From positions 124,001 through 188,000 of the forward strand of contig NZ_JASERL010000012.1 of assembly GCF_030766935.1 (NCBI RefSeq): a stretch of DNA of 64,000 nucleotides, read 5' to 3'. The notes below the pieces were generated by a model, which saw only the letters and a program-made list of their open reading frames with translations, was not told the DNA's origin and did no database searches. Below, piece after piece: positions 1 to 8,767 of the stretch. The position numbers were made by a program, and so were the translations under genes. Numbering within the stretch: position 1 is the stretch's first letter; each line of letters starts with the position of its first letter. Source of the DNA: Streptomyces sp. KL109B. Its GTDB lineage: Bacteria > Actinomycetota > Actinomycetes > Streptomycetales > Streptomycetaceae.

Positions 1-780
1 GGAATCTTCGAGGGGCACTGCCACTCCGGGCGCGCCGCCGGCCGCGGTTACGGCGGCGCCGCCCTCGCCCAGACTCTCGCCGCCGCCCACCGCTCCGTCG
101 CCGACGACGGCCGGGTCGTGCACTCGCTGCACGCCTACTTCCTGCGCCCGCTGTCCCCGGAGCGGCCGGTGCGCTACATACCCGAGACGGTCCGCGACGG
201 CCGCAGCTACTCCGTGCGGCAGATCACCGCGGAGCAGGACGGCAAGGAGGCGCTCACCATGAGCGTCTCCTTCAAGGTGCCGCAGCGGGGCGGCAGTTGG
301 CGCGGCCCCGGCATGCCGGACGTGCCGGGGCCGGAAGGGCTCGCCAGCGGCTGGGCGTACCGGCCGGCGGATCATCCGCTCCGTACGTCCGTGGAGTACC
401 GGGAGGTGCCGCGACCCGCCGCCGCGTCCGTCACCGGGGAGGTCACACGTCAGGCGTGGATGCGCACCGTCGGCGCGCTCCCCGACGACCCGGGCCTGCG
501 CGCCTGCGTCCTCGCCTACATGTCCGACGCCCCGCTCGCCCCGACCGCCCTCGTCCCCTACGGCGAACCCCGGCCGAAGGGCGTCGTCCTCGCCTCCCTC
601 GACCACGCGATGTGGTTCCACCGGCCCGCCGCCCCGGACGAGTGGCTGCTGTACGAGTGCCGCAGCCGGATGGCGGGCGACGGACGCACCCTGGCGTACG
701 GCGAGTTCTGGAGCCGGGACGGCGAACTCGTCGCCTCGGTGACGCAGGAGGCGCTGCTGCACTTCCGCCACTCGGCGTGA
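1..780 (+). CDS. tesB: Acyl-CoA thioesterase II (TesB family), 5'-truncated by window edge
   Basis: Hydrolyses acyl-CoA to free acid and CoA. The frame is open from base 1, and about 259 residues are visible against roughly 285 for the family, so only the first ~25-30 residues lie outside the window. The N-terminal hot-dog domain shows the TesB pattern RGYGGAALAQ, then HSLHAYFLRPLSPERP and RDGRSYSVRQ. The second domain carries LASLDHAMWF, whose Asp fits the family's catalytic Asp, and ends with a VTQEALL motif whose Gln (codon 745-747) matches the catalytic Gln. It lies 135 bp upstream of a beta-oxidation operon on the same strand, so a role in CoA recycling for that pathway is plausible but inferred. 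Confidence 0.9.
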   Translation, partial: GIFEGHCHSGRAAGRGYGGAALAQTLAAAHRSVADDGRVVHSLHAYFLRPLSPERPVRYIPETVRDGRSYSVRQITAEQDGKEALTMSVSFKVPQRGGSWRGPGMPDVPGPEGLASGWAYRPADHPLRTSVEYREVPRPAAASVTGEVTRQAWMRTVGALPDDPGLRACVLAYMSDAPLAPTALVPYGEPRPKGVVLASLDHAMWFHRPAAPDEWLLYECRSRMAGDGRTLAYGEFWSRDGELVASVTQEALLHFRHSA

Positions 781-836
781 AGCAGATCACCCCGGTTCGC
801 GGGTTCTGGACAGGGTTCGCCGTACAGACATAACTT

Positions 837-847
837 AACGATCGTTC
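837..847. promoter_or_regulatory. Candidate TetR operator before the acyl-CoA operon
   Basis: A perfect 10-bp palindrome AACGATCGTT (837-846) sits in an AT-rich patch about 70 bp upstream of the acyl-CoA dehydrogenase start. Its core CGATCGTTC recurs as CGAACGTTC (8607-8615) and CGAATGTTC (8714-8722) between the divergent CoA-transferase and TetR genes at the far end of the cluster. Shared use by that TetR protein is inferred. Confidence 0.5.
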
Positions 848-915
848 GACGCGGGAGTCTGCGGCACAGGTACATCAATGGCACCACGCACCGTCACCCA
901 CTCGAAGGAGTCGCC

Positions 916-2073
916 GTGCGCCGTACGGTGTTCAACGAGGACCACGAGGCGTTCCGTCGGACGCTTCGGGACTTCATCGCCAACGAGGTCGTTCCCGTCC
1001 ACCACGAGTGGGAGGAGCAGGGGCATCCGCCGCGCGACTTCTACCGCAGGCTCGGCGAGTTGGGCGTTCTGGGGATCCAGGTGCCGGAGGAGTTCGGCGG
1101 GGCCGGCGAGGCCAGCTTCAAGTTCGCGGCCGTCGCCGCCGAGGAGACCACCCGCGCGGGCGTCTCCTTCGGCAACTACTCGGTGCACTCGAACCTGATC
1201 CTGCCGTACCTCATCACGTACGCGACGCGGGAGCAGAAGGAGCGCTGGCTGCCCGGCTTCGCCACCGGCGACCTCATGACCGCCATCGCGATGACCGAGC
1301 CGGGCACCGGATCCGACCTTGCCAACATCCAGACGAAGGCCGAACTGTCCGCCGACGGCACGCACTACGTCCTCAACGGCGCCAAGACGTTCATCACGGG
1401 CGGCGCGCTCGCCGATCTCGTCCTGGTCGTCGCCCGCACCGCCGCCTTCGATCCGGAGGACCGCCGCGCCGGACTGTCCATCCTGTGCGTGGAGTCGGCG
1501 AGCGAGGGCTTCTCCGTCGGCCGCAAGCTGCGGAAGATCGGGCTCAAGGCCTCGGACACCGCCGAACTCGCCTTCGTGGACGTCAAGGTGCCGGTGGAGA
1601 ATCTGCTCGGCGAGGCGGGCAAGGGCTTCTCGTACCTGTCGCACAACCTCGCGCAGGAGCGGCTGACCATCGCCATCGGCGGCGCCGCGACCGCCGCGGC
1701 CGCGCTGCGCTTCGCCACCGACTACGTGAAGGAGCGCACCGTCTTCGGCAAGCCGGTCGCCCACTTCCAGAACACCAAGTTCGTGCTCGCCGAGTGCGCC
1801 ACCGAGGTCGAGGCCGCGCGGCTGATGGCCGACCGGGCGCTCGAACTGCACGACGAGGGCGAGCTGTCGGTCGCCGACGCCGCGAAGGCGAAGCTGTTCT
1901 GCACCGAGGTCGCCGGCCGCGTCATCGACAAGTGCCTTCAGCTGCACGGTGGTTACGGCTACGTCACCGAGTACCCGATCGCCCGCCTCTACGCCGACAC
2001 GCGTGTCTCGCGGATCTACGGGGGCACCAGCGAGGTCATGAAGACCATCATCGCCAAGTCGCTCGGCCTTTGA
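916..2073 (+). CDS. Acyl-CoA dehydrogenase, isovaleryl/long-chain type
   Basis: FAD enzyme (385 aa) introducing the alpha-beta double bond into an acyl-CoA and passing electrons to ETF. A GTG start is chosen because AAGGAG lies 5-6 nt upstream. The FAD/substrate loop MTEPGTGSD and the C-terminal IYGGTSEVMK loop are clear. The MCAD-type catalytic Glu before GGT is absent (Gly instead). A Glu in helix G, AQERLTIA (E248), aligns with the base used by isovaleryl- and long-chain-type dehydrogenases, so the enzyme is probably active with that geometry. First gene of a six-gene rightward operon; substrate unknown, possibly short or branched chains. Confidence 0.9.
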   Translation: MRRTVFNEDHEAFRRTLRDFIANEVVPVHHEWEEQGHPPRDFYRRLGELGVLGIQVPEEFGGAGEASFKFAAVAAEETTRAGVSFGNYSVHSNLILPYLITYATREQKERWLPGFATGDLMTAIAMTEPGTGSDLANIQTKAELSADGTHYVLNGAKTFITGGALADLVLVVARTAAFDPEDRRAGLSILCVESASEGFSVGRKLRKIGLKASDTAELAFVDVKVPVENLLGEAGKGFSYLSHNLAQERLTIAIGGAATAAAALRFATDYVKERTVFGKPVAHFQNTKFVLAECATEVEAARLMADRALELHDEGELSVADAAKAKLFCTEVAGRVIDKCLQLHGGYGYVTEYPIARLYADTRVSRIYGGTSEVMKTIIAKSLGL

Positions 2074-2129
2074 GTCTTCCGGCCGAACTCCCCCTGTACA
2101 GAAGCCAGGATCCACAGAAGGGAACCGAC

Positions 2130-2888
2130 ATGCAGATCGACGCCACCTCCTCCGCCCTCGTCACCGGCGGCGCCTCCGGCCTCGGCCGCGCCACCGCCGA
2201 GCGCCTCGCCGCCTCCGGCGCCCGCGTCGTCATCTTCGACCTGCCCAGCTCCGACGGCGAGAACGCCGCCAAGGAGATCGGCGCCACCTTCGTCGCCGGT
2301 GACGTCACCAGTGAGGCCGATGTCACCGCCGCGATCGGCGCCGCCACCGCGCTCGCCCCGCTGCGCATCACCGTCAACTGCGCGGGCATCGGCGGCGCGG
2401 GCCGTACCGTCGGCAAGGAGGGCCCCTACGACCTGGACGCGTTCCGCAAGGTCGTCGAGGTCAATCTGATCGGCACCTTCAATGTGATCCGGCTCGCCGC
2501 CCAGGCCATGAGCGGCAGCGAGCCTCTCGACGGCGACCGCGGCGTCATCGTCAACACCGCCTCCGTAGCGGCGTTCGACGGGCAGATCGGCCAGTGCGCG
2601 TACTCGGCGTCGAAGGGCGGCATCGTCGGCATGACCCTGCCGATCGCCCGCGACCTGGCGCGCGCGAACATCCGCGTGATGACCATCGCGCCCGGCCTCT
2701 TCGAGACGCCGCTGCTCGGCCGCCTCCCGCAGGAGGCCAAGGACTCGCTCGGCGCCCAGGTGCCGCACCCGGCGCGCCTCGGACAGCCCGCCGAGTACGC
2801 GCGGCTCGCCGAGTCGATCGTCACGAACCCCATGCTGAACGGCGAGACGATCCGCCTCGACGGCGCGATCCGCATGGCCCCGAAGTAG
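2130..2888 (+). CDS. SDR family 3-hydroxyacyl-CoA dehydrogenase (HSD10-like)
   Basis: NAD-dependent short-chain dehydrogenase of 252 aa, probably oxidising 3-hydroxyacyl-CoA to 3-ketoacyl-CoA. The cofactor motif TGGASGLG is near the N terminus, NCAG follows, and the catalytic Tyr158/Lys162 lie in CAYSASKGG. The C-terminal half (APGLFETPLLGRLP, then ETIRLDGAIRM) resembles type-2 3-hydroxyacyl-CoA dehydrogenases. The ATG follows AGAAGGGA at proper spacing. It lies between an acyl-CoA dehydrogenase and a thiolase, which fits the third step of beta-oxidation. The hydratase step may be supplied by the dehydratase at the operon end. Confidence 0.88.
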   Translation: MQIDATSSALVTGGASGLGRATAERLAASGARVVIFDLPSSDGENAAKEIGATFVAGDVTSEADVTAAIGAATALAPLRITVNCAGIGGAGRTVGKEGPYDLDAFRKVVEVNLIGTFNVIRLAAQAMSGSEPLDGDRGVIVNTASVAAFDGQIGQCAYSASKGGIVGMTLPIARDLARANIRVMTIAPGLFETPLLGRLPQEAKDSLGAQVPHPARLGQPAEYARLAESIVTNPMLNGETIRLDGAIRMAPK

Positions 2889-2940
2889 CCATCGGCGCAG
2901 TGATCGGGCTCAACCCACCGACGTATCCAAGGAGTTCAGC

Positions 2941-4101
2941 ATGCGTGACGCAGTGATCGTCGACGCCGTACGCACCCCCGTCGGCAAGGGCAAGCAGGGC
3001 GGCGCCCTCTCGGGCATCCACCCGGTGGACCTCTCCGCCCACGTCCTGAGGTCGCTGGCCGAGCGCAACGGCCTCGACCCGGGCACCGTCGACGACGTCG
3101 TCTGGGGCTGTGTCTCCCAGGTCGGCGAGCAGGCGGGCGGCGTCGGCCGGTACGCGGTGCTCGCCGCCGGGTGGCCGGAGTCCGTGCCGGGCCTGACCAT
3201 CGACCGGCAGTGCGGCTCGTCCCAGCAGGCCGTGCACCAGGCCGCGGCGGGTGTCATAGCGGGGCAGTACGACATCGCCGTCGCGGGCGGCGTCGAGTCC
3301 ATGTCCCGGGTCCCGATGGGGTCCACGCGGGCGGGCGGCCAGGTCGGCGAGCCGTTCGGGCCGCTGGTCGGCGAGCGCTACGACCACTTCCGGTTCAACC
3401 AGGGCATCGGCGCCGAGATGATCGCCGAGGAGTTCGGCCTGACGCGCGCCGAGCTCGACCGGCACGCCGTCGACTCGCACGAGCGGGCCGCCCGCGCCAT
3501 CGACGAGGGCCGTTTCAAGGAGCAGATCACCGCGGTGACCCTCCCGGACGGCACCGTCTTCGACACCGACGAGGGCGTGCGCCGCGGCAGCGGCGTCGAG
3601 GCGCTCGGCGGCCTGAAGACCCCGTTCAAGGAGAACGGTGTCATCTCGGCGGGCAACGCCTCGCAGATCTCCGACGGCGCCGCCGCGCTGCTCGTGACGA
3701 CCTCGGAGATCGCGCGGCGCAACGGCTGGACGCCGCTCGCGCGCTTCCACACCGGCGTCGTCACCGGCGTCGACCCGATCACCATGCTCAAGGGCCCGAT
3801 CCCCGCCACCGCCAAGGCACTTGAGCGGTCGGGCATCGCCCTCGACGAGATCGGCACGTACGAGATCAACGAGGCGTTCGCGTCCGTCTCGCTCGGCTGG
3901 CAGCGGCAGACCGGCGCCGACTACGAGCGCCTCAACCCCAACGGCGGCGCCATCGCCCTCGGTCACCCGCTGGGCGGTTCCGGCGCCCGCCTGATGACGA
4001 CGCTCGTGCACCACATGAAGGACAACGGGATCCGCTACGGACTGCAGGCCATGTGCGAGGGCGGCGGCATGGCCAACGCCACGATCCTCGAAAGGCTCTG
4101 A
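2941..4101 (+). CDS. Acetyl-CoA acetyltransferase / 3-ketoacyl-CoA thiolase
   Basis: Thiolase of 386 aa performing CoA-dependent cleavage of 3-ketoacyl-CoA. All three catalytic positions are visible: acyl-accepting Cys91 in RQCGSSQQA, His342 in ALGHPLGGSGAR and the second Cys372 in MCEGGGMANA. The ATG follows AAGGAG eight nt upstream. Length and motifs are normal for a degradative thiolase. It is the fourth beta-oxidation step in this operon, next to the SDR and dehydrogenases. Chain-length preference cannot be read from the sequence. Confidence 0.93.
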   Translation: MRDAVIVDAVRTPVGKGKQGGALSGIHPVDLSAHVLRSLAERNGLDPGTVDDVVWGCVSQVGEQAGGVGRYAVLAAGWPESVPGLTIDRQCGSSQQAVHQAAAGVIAGQYDIAVAGGVESMSRVPMGSTRAGGQVGEPFGPLVGERYDHFRFNQGIGAEMIAEEFGLTRAELDRHAVDSHERAARAIDEGRFKEQITAVTLPDGTVFDTDEGVRRGSGVEALGGLKTPFKENGVISAGNASQISDGAAALLVTTSEIARRNGWTPLARFHTGVVTGVDPITMLKGPIPATAKALERSGIALDEIGTYEINEAFASVSLGWQRQTGADYERLNPNGGAIALGHPLGGSGARLMTTLVHHMKDNGIRYGLQAMCEGGGMANATILERL

Positions 4102-4138
4102 CCCCGCCCTCGCAGCGTAAGAACCTGGAGCTCACACC

Positions 4139-5281
4139 ATGGAAGCCGCCGACTTCAATGCCGTACGGGACGCGGTGCGCCGTCTCGTACGAGAGGACGT
4201 CGTTCCCCGCGAGGACGAGATCGAGGAGACCGACGCGATACCGGAGGGCCTCCGGCGCAAGGCGGCGGACATGGGCCTGTTCGGGTACACGCTGCCCGAG
4301 GAGTACGGCGGACTCGGGGCGTCGCTGACCGAGGATGTGCGGCTGGCGTTCGAGTTCGGCTGGACCACGCCCGCGTTCCGTTCCATGTTCGGCACGAACA
4401 ACGGGATAGCGGGCCAGGTCCTCGTCAACGCCGGTACGCGGGAGCAGCGGAGCGCCTGGCTGCCCCGGCTCGCCGAGGGCGCCGTCGCCTCGTTCGCGCT
4501 GACCGAGGCCGAGGCGGGCTCCGACCCGTCGGGGCTCACCACGCGGGCGGTCCGGGACGGCGACGGGTACGTACTGAACGGCTCCAAGCGGTTCATCACG
4601 AACGCGCCGCTCGCCGACCTGTTCGTCGTCTTCGCGCGCACCGGCGAGGAGCCGTACGGCACGAAGGGCATCTCCGTCTTCCTCGTCGAGGCGGGGTCGG
4701 CCGGTGTCGCCGTCGGGCCCAAGGACCGCAAGACCGGGCAGGCGGGCGCCTGGACGGCCGAGGTGTTCTTCGACGACGTACGGGTGCCGCGGTCCGCGCT
4801 CGTCGGCGAGGAGGAGGGCGCCGGCTTCGGCGCCGCCATGAAGTCCCTGGTGCGCGGGCGCGTGCACATCGCGGCGCTGTGCGTCGGGATGGCCGAGCGG
4901 ATCCTGGACGAGTCCGTCTCGTACGCCGCGTCCAGCAGGCAGGGCGGCCGGCCCATCGGCGAATTCCAGCTCGTCCAGGCGATGTTGGCGGAGATCCAGA
5001 CCGGGGTGCTCGCCGGCCGTGCGATGGTCCTGGACGCCGCGGAGAAGTACGACTCGGGGGAGGACCGCAAGATCCGGCCATCGGCCGCCAAGCTGTACTG
5101 CTCGGAGATGGTGTCCAAGGCCGCCGATCTCGCCGTGCAGATCCACGGCGGCATGGGCTACATGCGCGGCACCGTCGTCGAGCGCTGCTTCCGCGACGCC
5201 CGCCTGTTCCGCATCTACGAGGGTACGAGCGAGATCCAGAAGACGATCATCGGCCGTGCCCTCCTGAAGGGTGTGAGGTAG
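4139..5281 (+). CDS. Acyl-CoA dehydrogenase, MCAD-type base
   Basis: Second acyl-CoA dehydrogenase of the operon (380 aa). It has the usual three-domain order: helical N terminus, beta domain with LTEAEAGSDPSG, and a C-terminal helical domain ending in RIYEGTSEIQKT. The catalytic base Glu361 is present immediately before the GTSE loop, as in medium/short-chain enzymes, unlike the paralogue at 916. It starts at an ATG 37 bp after the thiolase and ends 3 bp before the next dehydrogenase. Three dehydrogenases in one operon suggest either several substrates or successive desaturations. Confidence 0.9.
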   Translation: MEAADFNAVRDAVRRLVREDVVPREDEIEETDAIPEGLRRKAADMGLFGYTLPEEYGGLGASLTEDVRLAFEFGWTTPAFRSMFGTNNGIAGQVLVNAGTREQRSAWLPRLAEGAVASFALTEAEAGSDPSGLTTRAVRDGDGYVLNGSKRFITNAPLADLFVVFARTGEEPYGTKGISVFLVEAGSAGVAVGPKDRKTGQAGAWTAEVFFDDVRVPRSALVGEEEGAGFGAAMKSLVRGRVHIAALCVGMAERILDESVSYAASSRQGGRPIGEFQLVQAMLAEIQTGVLAGRAMVLDAAEKYDSGEDRKIRPSAAKLYCSEMVSKAADLAVQIHGGMGYMRGTVVERCFRDARLFRIYEGTSEIQKTIIGRALLKGVR

Positions 5282-5284
5282 CCG

Positions 5285-6469
5285 ATGGCCATGACCGAGA
5301 TCCCGCTCATCGCGCGCCTGAGCGACGACGAACGCGCCGTCGTCGAGGTCGTCGCCGACTTCGTCGACAACGAAGTCCTGTCCGCCGTACGGGAGTTGGA
5401 GCACGCCAACGCCTACCCCGAGAAGCTCATCGAGCAGATGAAAAGACTCGGCGTGTTCGGGCTGCTCGCGCCCGCCGAACACGGCGGCGTCGACGTGTCC
5501 ACCGCCTGCTTCGCCCTCGTGGCACAGGAGTTGGCGCGCGGCTGGATGTCCTTGTCCGGCGCGATGGGCGGCCACTCCGTCGTCACGTACCTCATCCGCG
5601 CCTTCGGCACGCCCGAGCAACAGGCCGCGTACCTGCCGCGCATGGCCACCGGCGAGCTGCGCGCCACCATGGCGCTCACCGAGCCAGGCGGCGGCTCCGA
5701 CCTCCAGGCCATGCACACCAAGGCGGTCCGCGCGGACGGCAGTTGGACCATCAACGGCTCGAAGACATGGATCACCAACTCGCGCCGCGCCGGGCTCATC
5801 GCGCTGCTGTGCCGCACCGAGCCGAAGGAGGGCAAGGGCTTCTCCATCCTGCTCGTGGAGAAGGACGCCGGGTACGTCGTCTCCAAGGACCTGCCCAAGC
5901 TCGGCTACAAGGGCGTCGAGAGCTGCGAGCTGATCTTCGACGACGTGACGGTGCCGGAGAGCGCCGTGCTCGGCGGGGCCGCCGGGGCCGGCTTCGCGCA
6001 GATGATGCGCGGCCTGGAGATCGGCCGCATCCAGGTCGCCTCCCGCGCCCTCGGCGTCGCCCAGGCCGCCCTGAACGACGCCACCCGCTACGCCCAGGAG
6101 CGACACACCTTCGGGCAGCCCATCTGGCGGCACCAGTCCATCGGCAACTACCTCGCCGACGGAGCCACCAAGCTGCGCGCCGCCCGGCTGCTCACCCTCG
6201 ACGCCGCCGCGCGCGTCGACGCGGGGGAGCGGGCCGACATGGAGGCCGGCATGGCGAAGCTCAACGCGTCCGAGGTGTGCATGGAGATCGCGCTCAACGC
6301 GGTCCGCGTGCACGGCGGTTACGGCTACTCCACCGAGTTCGACGTCGAACGCTACTTCCGCGACGCCCCACTGATGATCGTCGGCGAGGGCACCAACGAG
6401 ATCCAGCGCAATGTCATCGCCAAGCAGCACATCGCCCGCCATCGAGTCGACGACGGAGGCCGCCGATGA
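5285..6469 (+). CDS. Acyl-CoA dehydrogenase
   Basis: Third dehydrogenase of the operon (394 aa), with LTEPGGGSDLQAM in the FAD/substrate loop, conserved IQVASRALG in the helical domain and a GEGTNEIQRN loop carrying Glu368 as probable base. The ATG lies 3 bp after the previous stop, so the two are likely translationally coupled; it overlaps the next gene by 4 bp (ATGA). The GEGTNEIQR signature is typical of butyryl/short-branched-type dehydrogenases, which supports a short substrate but does not identify it. Confidence 0.9.
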   Translation: MAMTEIPLIARLSDDERAVVEVVADFVDNEVLSAVRELEHANAYPEKLIEQMKRLGVFGLLAPAEHGGVDVSTACFALVAQELARGWMSLSGAMGGHSVVTYLIRAFGTPEQQAAYLPRMATGELRATMALTEPGGGSDLQAMHTKAVRADGSWTINGSKTWITNSRRAGLIALLCRTEPKEGKGFSILLVEKDAGYVVSKDLPKLGYKGVESCELIFDDVTVPESAVLGGAAGAGFAQMMRGLEIGRIQVASRALGVAQAALNDATRYAQERHTFGQPIWRHQSIGNYLADGATKLRAARLLTLDAAARVDAGERADMEAGMAKLNASEVCMEIALNAVRVHGGYGYSTEFDVERYFRDAPLMIVGEGTNEIQRNVIAKQHIARHRVDDGGRR

Positions 6470-7374
6470 CCGCGTCGGGGATGGGTCACGCGGACGCGTT
6501 CGCCCGTATCGAGGCCGAGTGGCGCCCCGAACCGGTCGAGACGACGGAGTTCCTCACCGTCGCGCCCGCCCGGGCGCTGTCGGGCCTGTTCGACCAGGAG
6601 CCGGTGGTCGGCGGCGTGGGCGACGCCCTGCCCCCGCTCTGGCACTGGCTGTACCTCCTCGACCGGCCCGCCCAGGCGGAACTCGGCGAGGACGGCCACC
6701 CGCGCGACGGCCTGTTCCTGCCACCGCTGCCCGAGCGCCGACGCATGTTCGGCGGCGGGCGCTACACCTTCCGCGCGCCGCTGCGGGTGGGCGACTTGGT
6801 GACGCGCCGCTCGGAGGTGGTGTCCGTCCGCGTACGGGAGGGTGGCTCGGGGCCGCTGCTCCTGGTGACGGTCCGTCATGCGTACGCCGTGGAGGGCGAG
6901 GTCCGCACAGTCGAGGAGCAGGACATCGTCTACAAGCGGCCGGGTGGTGTCGTGGCGGGCGCCCCCAAGCTGTCCGAGCAAGCCGCCGCCACCACCCCTG
7001 AGCAGCCGCCCCAACAGCCCACCACCCGCTGGTCGTTCACCCTGCGCCCCGACCCGTCGCTCCTCTTCCGGTTCAGCGCGCTGACGTACAACGCCCACCG
7101 CATCCACTACGACCGCGACTACGCGCGCGACGTCGAGGGCTATCCCGACCTCGTCGTGCACGGGCCGCTGCTGGCCCTGTCGCTGCTCGAACTGCCGCGC
7201 CGGTACGCGCCCGAGCGCCAGGTCGCCGCGTTCTCCTTCCGGGCGAAGGCGCCGTTGTTCGCGCCCCGGGAGTTCGCGGTGCGGGGCGCACCCGAAGGGG
7301 ACGAGCGCGTCGCGCTGAACGCGGGGCTCCCGGGCGTGGCACCCGGCATCACGGGCGAGGCCACCTTCGCCTGA
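6466..7374 (+). CDS. FAS1-type MaoC dehydratase (mesaconyl-C4-CoA hydratase-like)
   Basis: A 302-aa double hot-dog protein of the FAS1-like dehydratase/MaoC class, which hydrates enoyl- or mesaconyl-type CoA esters. The N-terminal half has the family pattern DALPPLWHWLYLL and RRRMFGGGRYTF. The C-terminal half has FRFSALTYNAHRIHYD, where the YNAHRIHYD segment carries the hydratase-type His-Asp pattern, followed by VVHGPLLALSLLEL. Its ATG overlaps the upstream stop. It supplies the hydration step missing among the other operon members. The CoA-transferase convergent with it may activate the same acid. Confidence 0.85.
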   Translation: MTASGMGHADAFARIEAEWRPEPVETTEFLTVAPARALSGLFDQEPVVGGVGDALPPLWHWLYLLDRPAQAELGEDGHPRDGLFLPPLPERRRMFGGGRYTFRAPLRVGDLVTRRSEVVSVRVREGGSGPLLLVTVRHAYAVEGEVRTVEEQDIVYKRPGGVVAGAPKLSEQAAATTPEQPPQQPTTRWSFTLRPDPSLLFRFSALTYNAHRIHYDRDYARDVEGYPDLVVHGPLLALSLLELPRRYAPERQVAAFSFRAKAPLFAPREFAVRGAPEGDERVALNAGLPGVAPGITGEATFA

Positions 7375-7380
7375 GGCCGT

Positions 7381-8565
7381 TCACAGCACGCCGCCCGCGC
7401 GCAGTGCGGAGATGGCGTCGGCGTCGTAACCGAGGCTGCGCAGGACGGAGTCGGTGTGTTCGCCGACGGCCGGTACGGGGTCCATGCGCGGGGTGAGGCC
7501 GCCGGGCGTCGCGGGCGGAAGGAGGGCCTTGACCGGGCCGCCGGGGGTGCCCACGTCGCGCCAGCGGTCGCGGCCCGCGAGGACGGGGTGGTCCCAGAAC
7601 TCGGCGACCGAGTTGAGGCGCGCGTTGGCGACCTTCGCCTCGTCGAGCAGCGCGACCGCCTCGGCCGCCGTCAGTTCGCGGAAGCGGGCGGCGACGATGG
7701 CGTTGAGCTCGTCGCGGCGGGCCACACGCGAGGAACCCTTGTGGAAGCGCTCGTCGGTGGCGAGCGGCGCGTCGCCGAGGAACACGGCGCAGAACGCGGC
7801 CCATTCGCGGTCGTTCTGGATGGCGAGCAGCACCGTCGTGCCGTCGGCGGCGTCGTACGGGCCGTAGGGCGCGATCGTCGCGTGCTGCGCGCCGACGCGC
7901 TTCGGCTGGTTCCCCGAGTACGCGGTGTAGTACGCGGGGGAGCCCATCCACTCCGCCAGCGCCTCGAACAACGACACCTCCACGGGGCGCGCCACGCCCG
8001 TCGTCCGCCGCTCGTACAGCGCGGTCAGGATGCCCGAGTACGCGTACATGCCGGCCGCGATGTCGGCGATGGAGATGCCGACCTTCGCGGGCTCCTCGGG
8101 CGAGCCGGTCAGCGACACGACGCCGGTCTCGCACTGTACGAGCAGGTCGTACGCCTTGCGGTCGGCCCAGGGGCCTGTGGTGCCGTAGCCGGAGATGCCG
8201 CAGGTGATCAACGACGGGTGTCGGTCGGCGAGTTCGGCGGCGCCGAGTCCGAGGCGGTGGGCGGCGCCGGGCGCCAGGTTCTGCACGAGCACGTCGGCGT
8301 CGGCGAGCAGCCGCTCCAACACCTCACGCCCGCCCGGGGACTTGATGTCGAGGGTGAGGGATTCCTTGGAGCGGTTGAGCCAGACGAAATAGCTGGACTG
8401 GCCGTGCACCGACTCGTCGTAGCCGCGCGCGAAGTCGCCGGGGCCCGGCCGTTCGACCTTGATGACTCGGGCTCCGAGGTCGGCGAGTTGGCGGGTCGCG
8501 AAGGGGGCGGCGACGGCCTGTTCCAGGCTGACGACGGTGATGCCTTCGAGGGGGAGGCGGGGCAT
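7381..8565 (-). CDS. Class III CoA-transferase (CaiB/BaiF family)
   Basis: A 394-aa family III CoA-transferase, which moves CoA between carboxylic acids through a covalent aspartyl intermediate. The likely catalytic Asp140 is in RKAYDLLVQ; N-terminal LADLGARVIKVERP and NRSKESLTLD match the family. It ends 6 bp from the convergent dehydratase and its start faces the TetR gene across a 202-bp regulatory gap. No acyl-CoA ligase is seen in the cluster, so substrate activation by CoA transfer is a reasonable inference. Confidence 0.9.
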   Translation of the reverse strand: MPRLPLEGITVVSLEQAVAAPFATRQLADLGARVIKVERPGPGDFARGYDESVHGQSSYFVWLNRSKESLTLDIKSPGGREVLERLLADADVLVQNLAPGAAHRLGLGAAELADRHPSLITCGISGYGTTGPWADRKAYDLLVQCETGVVSLTGSPEEPAKVGISIADIAAGMYAYSGILTALYERRTTGVARPVEVSLFEALAEWMGSPAYYTAYSGNQPKRVGAQHATIAPYGPYDAADGTTVLLAIQNDREWAAFCAVFLGDAPLATDERFHKGSSRVARRDELNAIVAARFRELTAAEAVALLDEAKVANARLNSVAEFWDHPVLAGRDRWRDVGTPGGPVKALLPPATPGGLTPRMDPVPAVGEHTDSVLRSLGYDADAISALRAGGVL

Positions 8566-8606
8566 GCGGACTCCAGGGGGTGCGGGGTTGGGCGAGCGGA
8601 ATTGAG

Positions 8607-8722
8607 CGAACGTTCATCACGCGCGGTGTACCTCACAAGTACCTGGGTGTATCACGCCTCCGATTGGCGGGACGGGGCGGGCGATAACATGGCGAGGATC
8701 GTCGCCCGTTGTACGAATGTTC
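8607..8722. promoter_or_regulatory. Divergent regulatory region with two TetR-type sites
   Basis: The 202-bp gap between the CoA-transferase and the TetR gene holds CGAACGTTC (8607-8615, core palindrome GAACGTTC) and CGAATGTTC (8714-8722). Both match the site at 839-847 before the acyl-CoA operon (consensus CGAWYGTTC). One site lies near each divergent start, as expected for a local autorepressor also controlling the transferase. Confidence 0.5.
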
Positions 8723-8767
8723 AGTTGCGGGGCGAACTGAGCCGTCGCCAGCCCGGATCGGAGCAAC

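Noticed and set aside
3932..6442. 836-codon open frame opposite the acyl-CoA dehydrogenase genes
   Set aside because: Antisense artefact of high third-position GC; composition is Gly/Ala/Arg/Asp-rich with no domain, while the sense genes have clear motifs and ribosome sites.
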